A DNA stretch of 64,000 bases, from assembly GCA_963764345.1 (NCBI GenBank), contig CAVXSF010000009.1, forward strand, positions 372,001 through 436,000, written 5' to 3'. Of the stretch, positions 18,527-26,851 are shown piece after piece. The notes beneath the pieces are model-generated. The model saw nothing but the letters and a program-made list of their open reading frames with translations, made no database searches and was not told the origin of the DNA. The first letter of the stretch is position 1. Every line of letters starts with the position of its first letter. A program made the translations under genes and the position numbers. The stretch is from DASQZK01 sp963764345 (lineage in GTDB: Bacteria > Bacteroidota > Bacteroidia > Bacteroidales > GCA-2748055).

Positions 18527-19432
18527 TACGATTGAATGGAAAATAAAAATTAGCTTAAAACAATTATTCATACTTTCTTTTAAACGCTCCGCTATTATTC
18601 CAAATCATATTTATATTAAATTTTTATATTTTATTGTATTTTTAAAATCGCCGGATACAAAAAATCCAAAAACATTTAATGAAATATTTTAAAACTAAAA
18701 CTTAATGAGAAGAGTATTAGATTACAATAAATATACTGACAAAGTTTTAGTAAGAGACTATGTTCAGGCCAAGGTTGGTGAAATATATTTGAATAAAATT
18801 TATTGTGTGCATAATAATTTTTCAGATATAAATTTTGAAGTTTTACCTCAAAAATTTGTAATTAAAACAAATGAGTGGGTAAGGTTATAATTATATTTTC
18901 GATAAAAATAAAACAAACAATCTGAAGAAACTAAATTACTATTTCACAAGATCCTGAAAAGTAACTACTACTTTGAAGGTAGAGAACTGAACTATAAAAA
19001 TATCCAGCCAAAACTTATTGTTGAAAAACTATTAGAACCTGAGAACTATAAATTATTTGAATTTAAAGTGTTTTGTTTTTACGGAATCCCTAAGTTCTTT
19101 CAGTTGAATTTGTATGATGAAGGAAGAGATTTTTCCAATATTTATGATAGAAATAAAATACCTATTGAACTCATTTATGGATATCCAAACTTTGGTCCAA
19201 CACTATTTCCAAATAAAACCGATGAAATATTAGAAATAGCGGAGAAGCTATCTTATCCTTTCGCCTTTGTAAGGGTAGATATATATAGGTAATGATCGGA
19301 ATGATATTCAGTGAACTAACATTTCACCCTGGTGGTGGTCTAATTCCATTTAAACCTGCATCTTATGATGTGCAATTCGGAAAATACTTTTCTAATAATG
19401 TCAAATTAGAAGAGGTAAGTGCATTAAATTAA
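18501..19432 (+). pseudogene. TupA-like ATP-grasp protein, several frameshifts
   Basis: Member of the TupA-like ATP-grasp family found in capsule/O-antigen clusters, proposed to ligate amino acids or similar groups to glycans. Pieces in order: SPDTKNPKTFNEIF, YTDKVLVRDYVQAKVGE, PQKFVIKTN, then (one frame over) GYNYIFDKNKTNNLKKLNYY, YYFEGRELNYKNIQPKLIVE, FEFKVFCFYGIPKFFQLN, SYPFAFVRVDIY and finally GGGLIPFKPASYDVQFGKYF with the stop at 19430-19432. The conserved NHGSG-like turn is scrambled by an indel near 18880. The family consensus survives in every piece, which argues for indels rather than substitution. The start overlaps the upstream remnant. Confidence 0.65.
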
Positions 19433-19443
19433 AAATCATTCCA

Positions 19444-20654
19444 ATGTCTTTAAATATTTCTATAATTGATCATTATAGTCAAATCCCAGGAGAGCCTGGA
19501 AATAATCGATTCTTATATTTGGCTAATTTACTTGTTGACAAAGGTCATAACGTTGAAATTATTACAACTACTTTTGCACATAAAACTAAGAAACAACGAT
19601 CAATTAATGATAGTAAAATAAATACTCTTAGCTATAAGTTTATTTTTTTACCAGAGCCTGGTTATTCTAAAAACATTTCGGTTTTCAGATTATGGAGTCA
19701 CTTCATTTTTGGAATAAACCTATATAAGCAACTGAATCTGGTAAAAGACAAAATTGACATCCTTTATGTCGCAAGTTCCTTCTATTAGCGTTGGTTTTTT
19801 TTCTGCTATGTTTGCAAAGAAAAAAATATTCCTTTAGTAATCGATATACAAGATTTATCGCCTGAAGCATTTAAATTAGCCTTACATATTCCTGTTTTAA
19901 GCGATATATTATTATATCCGTTTTCAAAAATGGCGTTTATTATGAGAGCGCCGATAATATTGTAGCAGTATCAGAAACTTATCTCAAACGTGGTCTTTTA
20001 GTTAATAAAAATGACAAAGATGGTTTGGTTGTATTTTTAGGCACGGACCTTACTACTTTTGATAAACACGTGCGTGAAATTATATAAAAAAGCCTGAAAA
20101 TGAAATTTGGATTGTTTATGTTGGTACTTTAGGGCATAGCTATAATATTAATATTGTATCAAAAGCAATTTCATTGTTAGAAAAAAAGGTTACCGAGAAT
20201 TTAGTATTCAAGGTGTTGGGTGATGGACCAATGCTTAATGATTTCATAGAGTATGCAAGAACCTTGGGAATAAATTGTGATTTTGTTGGACGTGTTAATT
20301 ATAATAAGATGATTGGCTATTTGTCGGCCTCAGATATTGCAGTTAATCCTATAAGCAAAGGTGCAGCGCAGAGCATAATTAATAAACACGGTGATTATGC
20401 TGCATCAGGTTTACCAGTGGTTAATACACGGGATGCAGGAATATAAAGAATTAATAGAAAAGTATAACTGTGGTTTTAATTGTGAATGTGAAAATACAAA
20501 TCAAGTCGCCGAAGCAATAGAAAAGCTGATTATTGATAATGAATTGAGAGGTCGAATGGGAAATAATCATCGTAAATTGGCAGAAGAAAAAGTCAACAGA
20601 AAGCAAACATACATTAAAATAATTGATCTAATTAAAGGTTTTACAGGAGTATAA
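19444..20654 (+). pseudogene. Glycosyltransferase family 4 (WbuB-like), multiple frameshifts
   Basis: The N-terminus ISIIDHYSQIPGEPGNNRFL then YLANLLVDKGHNVEIIT is typical of WbuB-type GT4 enzymes. Breaks follow near 19780, 19830, 19950, 20075 and 20440. Between them are PLVIDIQDLSPEAFK, VVAVSETYLKRGL, ENEIWIVYVGTLGHSYNINI, VFKVLGDGPMLNDFIEYART, GYLSASDIAVNPISKGAAQS, then YKELIEKYNCGFNCE and the end of the C-terminal domain at 20654. Corrected length of about 400 residues is normal. Five or more indels leave no single product, but all catalytic-domain consensus segments are present. Confidence 0.7.
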
Positions 20655-20830
20655 TATTTTACATTGACGTCTTGTTACAAATAATTAGAAAATGATGAAA
20701 ATGAGAAATGCAAAGGAATATGCAATAAATATAAGATTAATGAATAGAGACTATTTCATTTATATACAATATTGCTCCCTTCAATGCATTCGGTTTTGTA
20801 TCAGAAAAATATTTTGAAAAGAAGCTTTAA
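20655..20830 (+). other. Unassigned remnant before the sugar transferase
   Basis: AT-rich stretch whose last part reads IAPFNAFGFVSEKYFEKKL and a stop directly abutting the next ATG (20831), so it may be the tail of a broken gene. I do not recognise the family. Confidence 0.25.
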
Positions 20831-21477
20831 ATGAAAGAGATTGAAATATATCCATATATTAAGCGTTTTTTTGATTTTTCTCTTTTAGCTTAATAGGTGT
20901 TTTAATATTATTGCCAATATATTGCATTATTTCAGTATTGATAATTAGTTTTCACGGCTGCCCGGTATTTTTTAGCCAGCAACGTCCAGGCAAAAATGAA
21001 CGAATATTTAAAATGTTAAAATTTCGGACAATGACTGATAAAACCGACGATCAAGGGGTTTTGCTGACAGATGAGAAAAGAATTACTAAAATTGGAAGTT
21101 TATTACGCAAATCAAGTTTAGATGAATTGCCTGAATTGGTTAATGTTATTAAAGGGGATATGTCGCTGGTTGGCCCCCGACCATTGCTAATAAGTTATTT
21201 ACCGTATTATACAGAAAAAGAGAAGAAGCGCCACAGTGTAAAACCTGGAATTACGGGCTTAGCTCAGGTTTCAGGGCGTAATTTTCTAAATTGGGATAAA
21301 AGACTTTCATTAGATGTAGAATATGTTGAAAACCTTTCTCTTAAACTGGATATTAAAATTTTGTTTAAAACTTTTGCTAATGTTATTTCATCAAAAAACA
21401 TTTCTGTAAACAGTGCAGAAGTCGAACCCTCTTTAATTGACTACCGAACAAATATTGACTACCGAACAAATAAATAA
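20831..21477 (+). CDS. Undecaprenyl-phosphate sugar-1-phosphate transferase, frameshifted
   Basis: Initiating glycosyltransferase of the bacterial sugar transferase family (WcaJ/PglC-like), which loads the first sugar phosphate on undecaprenyl phosphate at the inner membrane. MKEIEIYPYIKRFFDFSLL and the membrane segment GVLILLPIYCIISVLIISF are split by one indel near 20890. After that the catalytic core is intact: PVFFSQQRPGKNERIFKMLK, FRTM, SLDELPELVNVIKGDMSLVG, PRPLLISYLP, KPGITGLAQVSGRN and DVEYVENLSLKLDIKIL. The C-terminus ends in an 18-bp in-frame tandem duplication (coding IDYRTN twice, about 21437-21472). The neighbour starts seven bases after the stop. Confidence 0.8.
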
Positions 21478-21484
21478 TTTCAAA

Positions 21485-22495
21485 ATGAATATACTCTTTA
21501 CCTGTGCTGGTCGCAGGCACTACCTTATTGACTATTTTCAGAAAGCAAAACCAAAAGGCAGTGTAATTGTAGGAGCCGATATGTCATCATCAGCTCCAAC
21601 CATGGCAATTGTTGATAAAAAATATGTAGTGCCTCCTGTTTATGCTACAAATTATATTGAGGAACTTATGGTAATTTGCAAAAAAGAAAAAATAGGAGCA
21701 ATTATTTCATTAAACGATTTGGAACTCCCTATCGTATCTGAAAATGAAAATAGTTTCAAAAAGTTGGGAGTTAGGGTTGTTGTAAGCAGCAAAGAAGTTA
21801 TCGACATCTGTTTTGACAAATGTAAAACAATTGAATTTGCAAATAAAATTGGCATTGAAACTCCTAAAACTTATTTGAATTTACAAAGTACCTTAACATC
21901 CTTAAAAAAAAGAGAACTCAATTTCCCATTGGTAATTAAACCCCGATGGGGCAGTGCCTCAATTGGCATTGAATTCCCGGAAGACTTCGAAGAACTCAAA
22001 ATTGCTTATGCCTTACTTGAGAAAAAACTTTTTCGCTCGATGTTAGCCGAGATAAGCAAAACAGATGCACAAAACGCAATTCTTATTCAGGAAAAAATCG
22101 ATGGTGTTGAATACGGTCTTGATATTTTTAACGATTTGGAAGGAAAGAATCTTTCGGTTTATGTAAAAGAAAAACTAGGCATGCGTGCCGGTGAGACTGA
22201 TAAAGCAGTTTTACGCAACCATCCTGCAATTGAAGAAATTGGTAAACGAATAGGCGAAAAGCTAAAGCACATCGCCAATCTTGATTGCGATATTTTCGAA
22301 AAAGGTGGAAAATATTATTTGTTGGAAATGAACCCTCGCTTCGGTGGAGGTTATCCATTCTCACAAATGTCAGGTGCCAATTTTCCTGCTGCACTTTATG
22401 CATTATTAAATGATAAACCATTAAAAGATGAATGGTTCACGAAAAATTACGATCAGGTTTTTGCAAAATGCGATATATTGATTCCGGTAGATTAA
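21485..22495 (+). CDS. ATP-grasp protein (PylC/CarB-like)
   Basis: A 336-residue ATP-grasp ligase. The N-terminal pre-ATP domain starts MNILFTCAGRRHYLIDYF, then SLNDLELPIVSENENSF. The ATP-binding core shows FPLVIKPRWGSASIGI and ILIQEKIDGVEYGLDIF, and the metal-binding end YYLLEMNPRFGGGYPFS. Such proteins in surface-glycan clusters are thought to attach amino acids or other acyl groups to sugars. The ATG at 21485 is chosen over a TTG at 21437, because family members begin M(N/K)ILFT(C/S)AGRR and the longer form would overlap the sugar transferase. This is one of the few intact genes in the AT-rich cluster. Confidence 0.82.
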   Translation: MNILFTCAGRRHYLIDYFQKAKPKGSVIVGADMSSSAPTMAIVDKKYVVPPVYATNYIEELMVICKKEKIGAIISLNDLELPIVSENENSFKKLGVRVVVSSKEVIDICFDKCKTIEFANKIGIETPKTYLNLQSTLTSLKKRELNFPLVIKPRWGSASIGIEFPEDFEELKIAYALLEKKLFRSMLAEISKTDAQNAILIQEKIDGVEYGLDIFNDLEGKNLSVYVKEKLGMRAGETDKAVLRNHPAIEEIGKRIGEKLKHIANLDCDIFEKGGKYYLLEMNPRFGGGYPFSQMSGANFPAALYALLNDKPLKDEWFTKNYDQVFAKCDILIPVD

Positions 22496-22496
22496 T

Positions 22497-22649
22497 TGTT
22501 ACTTGTTTAAAGTCTTACATCAACCTGGAATACCTGAAGTACAGAATTTATTGGCTCAATTTGAAAATTATAATATTTACGGTATTGGGAAAGAAACTGA
22601 AGGATTTATTATTCGGGTGATGGGAACTCCGATTCGCGTATTCAGTTAA
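22497..22649 (+). pseudogene. Unrecognised C-terminal fragment
   Basis: An open frame without a start codon reads LFKVLHQPGIPEVQNLLAQF, then GKETEGFIIRVMGTPIRVFS and a stop. It looks like the tail of a deleted gene lying between the ATP-grasp and aminotransferase genes. I cannot name the family. Confidence 0.3.
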
Positions 22650-22700
22650 TGACAAACCGGAATTCGCCACAACCAATAGAAATAAATTACCTTGAAAAAT

Positions 22701-23843
22701 ATGTCAAAAAAAATCTGGCTCTCATCACCGCACATGGGTAAAAAGGAACTGGAATTTGTTCAGGAAGCCTTTGACACCAACTGGATTGCCCCTCTGGGGC
22801 CACATGTCGACGGTTTTGAGGCCGACCTTCAACAATATACAGGAGTCCGTTTCGCCGCAGCACTTAGTTCCGGTACGGCAGCCATCCATCTGGCATTAAT
22901 CCTGCTGGATGTAAAACCCGGCGACGAAATTATCTGCCAGAGCATGACTTTCTCCGCATCAGCCAATCCCATCGTTTACCAGGGAGCCACCCCTGTATTT
23001 TCCGACAGCGAAACAGAATCCTGGAATATGGATCCCGCTATTCTGGAAGAGGCCATTACGGACAGGATAAAAAAAGGGAAAAAACCAAAAGCAATCATCC
23101 CTGTCCACCTTTACGGGATGCCGGCAAAAATGAAGGAGATAATGGCTATCGCCGGTAAGTACAACATACCTGTTATTGAAGATGCCGCCGAAGCGCTGGG
23201 AGCAAAAATTGATGGAAAATCATGTGGCTCTTTTGGTGAATTCGGAATATTGAGCTTCAACGGCAATAAAATTATCACCACCAGCGGAGGAGGAGCATTG
23301 CTCTCAAATAATGCTGACTGGATACAACAAGCCCGCTTTCTGGCCACTCAGGCCCGCGATAGTGCACCACACTACCAGCACAGCCGGATTGGATACAACT
23401 ACCGGATGAGCAATGTAGTGGCCGCAATAGGCCGCGGCCAGATGACAGTGCTCAACGACCGGGTAGCAGCACGTCGCTCCAATTATGAACGCTACAGGAA
23501 TTATTTTGACGGAATAATATCCCGCGGATTTCAGGTGGAATTTCAACCGGAACCGGCAGGCTGTTTTTCCAACCGGTGGCTCACCTGTATTGTTGTTGAT
23601 CCGTCAAAAAATAACGGCATTTCGCGTGAAACAATCCGGCTGGCGCTGCAGGATGAAAACATTGAGTCGCGTCCGCTGTGGAAACCCATGCACCTCCAGC
23701 CGGTATTTAGCGGAGCGCCATACTACGGGAATGGTTTTTCTGAAAAACTATTTGATAATGGCCTCTGCCTCCCCTCAGGTTCCAACCTGACGGATGAGGA
23801 TTTTGAACGAATATTTGCTGTCCTTGATAAGGTGTTTAGGTAA
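22701..23843 (+). CDS. DegT/DnrJ/EryC1-type sugar aminotransferase
   Basis: A 380-residue fold-type I PLP aminotransferase that installs amino groups on keto-deoxy nucleotide sugars for surface glycans (PglE/EpsN/WecE-like). Features: IWLSSPHMGKKELEFVQEAF, SSGTAAIHLAL (about 57-67), VIEDAAEALGA (159-169), and LSFNGNKIITTSGGG with the PLP Lys190. RIGYNYRMSNVVAAIGRGQM is the substrate-site segment. Translation probably starts at ATG 22701; a TTG at 22692 is possible. GC content rises clearly here relative to the preceding AT-rich genes, suggesting a mosaic boundary. It should use the keto sugar formed by the 4,6-dehydratase-type protein encoded at 24779. Confidence 0.88.
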   Translation: MSKKIWLSSPHMGKKELEFVQEAFDTNWIAPLGPHVDGFEADLQQYTGVRFAAALSSGTAAIHLALILLDVKPGDEIICQSMTFSASANPIVYQGATPVFSDSETESWNMDPAILEEAITDRIKKGKKPKAIIPVHLYGMPAKMKEIMAIAGKYNIPVIEDAAEALGAKIDGKSCGSFGEFGILSFNGNKIITTSGGGALLSNNADWIQQARFLATQARDSAPHYQHSRIGYNYRMSNVVAAIGRGQMTVLNDRVAARRSNYERYRNYFDGIISRGFQVEFQPEPAGCFSNRWLTCIVVDPSKNNGISRETIRLALQDENIESRPLWKPMHLQPVFSGAPYYGNGFSEKLFDNGLCLPSGSNLTDEDFERIFAVLDKVFR

Positions 23844-23986
23844 AATCAGCTTTGAGCTGTCGGCTTCAGGCTTCAACCTTCAGGAAACAAAATGAACCTG
23901 AATATTGCAATCCCTGATAAGCCCCCTGCCCGCTCCAGTTTGCATCTGTTGTGCAATCCTTATGGATTGAGTTAATTGACAACGAA

Positions 23987-24216
23987 TCAATCTCCCTGCA
24001 GCATTTTCTTACCCGTAAAATCGGCATAGATCAGATCACCAGCCTTATGCCCGATATATATCCCTGCCTTTAGTTTACTCTCCCACATGCAGTAATGGTA
24101 GTAGAAACGCGAGTAGCTAAAACCATCATTACCTTCCTTGTATTCCTCCCAAAACATGTAAATGTTACCCCAACCTGCGCAAGCTCCTTTTCATAATATG
24201 GAAACTCCCGAATATG
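23987..24216 (-). pseudogene. IS21-family transposase (IstA) remnant
   Basis: Minus-strand conceptual translation gives FPYYEKELAQVGVT, then after a frameshift WEEYKEGNDGFSYSRFYYHY and then CMWESKLKAGIYIGHKAGDL followed by IYADFTGKKMLQGD and a stop. This is the segment of IstA between the helix-turn-helix and the first catalytic aspartate (HKAGD..(F/Y)(V/A)DF(A/T)GKK). Both ends of the transposase and the istB ATPase gene are missing. It marks a past insertion at the right end of the AT-rich cluster. Confidence 0.7.
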
Positions 24217-24659
24217 CAATTTACTTAGCAACAAATTTATCAGCGTAGTAGATTTAGATTAATTCACCGAAAATACTATTAGTATTAGTTCCTTTTCATT
24301 TAATCACAGAAATTAGCTAGTTCATGCAAATAATTATTTCATTTATACTGTTTAACCTCACAGACTATAAAATAATGGCAATTAATATTTTATGAAATCT
24401 TCATTTCGCTTAACTTGATATTTACAAAAGTTAGAGCAACAAACACTTAACAAAACGGGAGACCACTTGAGTTTATTAAGGATTTAAGAGAATTGATGTT
24501 TTCATTAAATAGATATTTATCCTTTATGGTATCGATAATCAAGACGCAATTAATGAATTATATCAACATATACAGTTAACTGGAAAATCCAAAAGGAAAT
24601 TGGAATAGACTAATGAAGTTGAGCGCGAATGATCATAAAAATTCCTTTTCCCTGGAAAT
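24217..24659. other. Gap between IS21 remnant and second leader
   Basis: AT-rich, no intact gene. One short open stretch near 24535-24600 reads YGIDNQDAINELYQHIQLTG followed by KSKRKLE and a stop; family not recognised. Probably debris of mobile or glycan genes. Confidence 0.3.
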
Positions 24660-24765
24660 AAGGGGGCTTACTTTTAAAGAATGAAAAATGCCAGATTGAT
24701 TATCAGGTAATTAAACGTTAAATATTAATACTCCTGGTTTTACCGGACAGCAGTGGTTTTTTAAC
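24660..24765 (+). repeat. Cluster leader sequence, copy 2
   Basis: Similar to 12687-12795: AAGGGGGCTTACTTTT start, TTGATTATCAGGTAATTAA middle, and core CCTGGTTTTACCGGAC (24733-24748) followed by CAGTGGT. One stem position differs from copy 1, but pairing is kept as a T-G wobble (CTGGT/ACCGG). It ends about 15-30 bases before the ATG of the epimerase-dehydratase gene, so here it lies in the leader of that gene. Confidence 0.55.
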
Positions 24766-24778
24766 TAACCCAAACCAA

Positions 24779-26774
24779 ATGTTGCTAAAATTAAGAGCCT
24801 TTCTTTTTAAAAGATATTTGCCCAGATGGCTGGTGCTGCTCTTTGACCTTTATGCAGTTTGGTTCACGTTGTTACTGGCTTACATCCTTCGGTTTAATTT
24901 TAATATAACCCTTGCGGCTGGTTATCAAAATTTCGCACAAATGGCAATGGTTGTATTTGTCTTTCTGGTTAGTTTCCTGTTTTTTGAATCTTATTCAGGT
25001 ATTTTAAGGCATAGCACAACGGAAGACATGGCCCGGGTGATTTTGTCGCTGATTGTCGGCAGTAGTGTCTTGAGTACCATAACATTCCTGGTAAGGATAA
25101 ACCATCAGGACTCTTTTTTAATGATCCCCTATTCGGTTATCGTGATTCAATTTGCCCTGATTTCAAATATATTACTTGCATCGCGGAATTGGGCTAAAAC
25201 GTTGTACAATGAATTGTTTGTTAAAGGAAGAGATGTAAAACAGGTTATGATTTACGGTGCGGGCAGCATGGGACATATTGCCAGGAACGCACTGATGATG
25301 AATAGCTCAGAAAGAGTTAATATAATCGGGTTTATCGACAATAACAGCACATTGCAACATAAGAGTACTGCAGGTATACCTATTTATTCCGTAAACTACT
25401 CATTTAAAAAAATTATTCCGCGAAATAATGTTACTGAAATAATCCTGGCCTTAGACAACCAGGAATCGCTTCCGAAACTGAAACGGGAGATTGTAGATCT
25501 TTGTTTACCACTAAAAATAGTAATTAAGGAAGTTCCGTCAATAGACAAATGGATAAACGGAGAACTGAAAGCCGGAGAGATTAAACAGATAAAAATTGAG
25601 GATTTACTCGGCAGAGACCCCATTCAACTGGATTATGCCAAAATAAAAGATGGTGTTAAAAATTCTGTTGTACTGGTAGCAGGCGCTGCTGGTTCTATCG
25701 GATCGGAAATTGTAAAACAGCTCATATCTTTTAATGCATATAAAGTAATTCTTCTCGATAAGGCGGAATCTGATTTATATGATTTGCAAAACGAAATTCT
25801 GGCAAAATTTGATAATCCCAAATTTACAGTGATTGTTGGCGATGTTACCAACCCACATAAGATGCGAGAAATTGTTTGAAGATTACGCTCCTTCCATTGT
25901 ATTGAATGCAGCAGCTTACAAACATGTCCCGCTTATGGAGGAATTTCCTGGGGAAGCAATTCATGTGAACGTAGGTGGAACAAAAATTCTGGCAGACTTA
26001 TCGCTAAAATATAAAGTTGAAAAGTTTGTATTGATATCTACCGACAAAGCCGTAAATCCAACAAATGTGATGGGAGCATCCAAACGAATAGCGGAGATAT
26101 ATATACAATCTCTGGCACAAAAAAGATTGGGTAAAACTCAGTTTATAACAACGCGTTTTGGTAATGTTTTGGGCTCAAACGGATCGGTAGTTCCACTTTT
26201 CAAAAAACAGATTGCCAATGGAGGGCCTGTTACCGTTACACACCGCGAAATTACACGCTTTTTTATGACCATTCCCGAAGCATGTCAGCTGGTGCTTGAT
26301 GCTTGCTTTATGGGAAATGGAGGCGAAATTTTCGTATTTGACATGGGTGAATCAATTAAAATTTACGATTTGGCAGAAAAAATGATCTATCTGTCAGGTT
26401 ATACTCCACATGTGGATATAAAAATTAAAATTACCAATTTACGCCCGGGTGAAAAATTATATGAAGAAGTTTTACACAAGCAGGAGGATTTGTTACCTAC
26501 ACATAATGAAAAAATATTGATTGGGAAAGTTGTTAAACATAACTATGAGATTGTGATTAAACATATAGAATTCCTGCTGGCGACATTAAATGGTTTAGAA
26601 AATCACAAAATGGTAGAACATATGAAATTGATAGTACCTGAATATATTTCCATGAATTCACCTTATATGGACAGTAACGATAAGAATATTTTCATAACCC
26701 ACTTAAAGCCTCAGTTAAACTTAAAACAAATGGTTAATTTGGCAACACAACAATTGAATGAGTTGGAAATATAG
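24779..26774 (+). CDS. FlaA1/CapD-type nucleotide-sugar epimerase-dehydratase, frameshifted
   Basis: Membrane-anchored UDP-GlcNAc 4,6-dehydratase-type enzyme. The N-terminal half has four transmembrane segments (from LLFDLYAVWFTLLLAYIL) and a CoA-binding-like Rossmann region (QVMIYGAGSMGHIARNAL). The C-terminal half is an extended SDR domain: VVLVAGAAGSIGSEIVKQLI (NAD site), then NAAAYKHVPLMEEFPGEAI, ISTDKAVNPTNVMGASKR (the catalytic S-T-D-K, M-x3-K variant) and RFGNVLGSNGSVVPLF. The frame breaks near 25877; one extra T in the GTTTGA stretch joins MREIV to FEDYAPSIVLN. Corrected length of about 665 residues is normal. It probably supplies the keto sugar for the DegT aminotransferase. Confidence 0.85.
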
Positions 26775-26851
26775 GAACGTTCATATAAGGAAAAGAGAAG
26801 GAGTAAAAAGAAAATAAAAAACATACCTAAAACAACTGTACAATAAAATAA

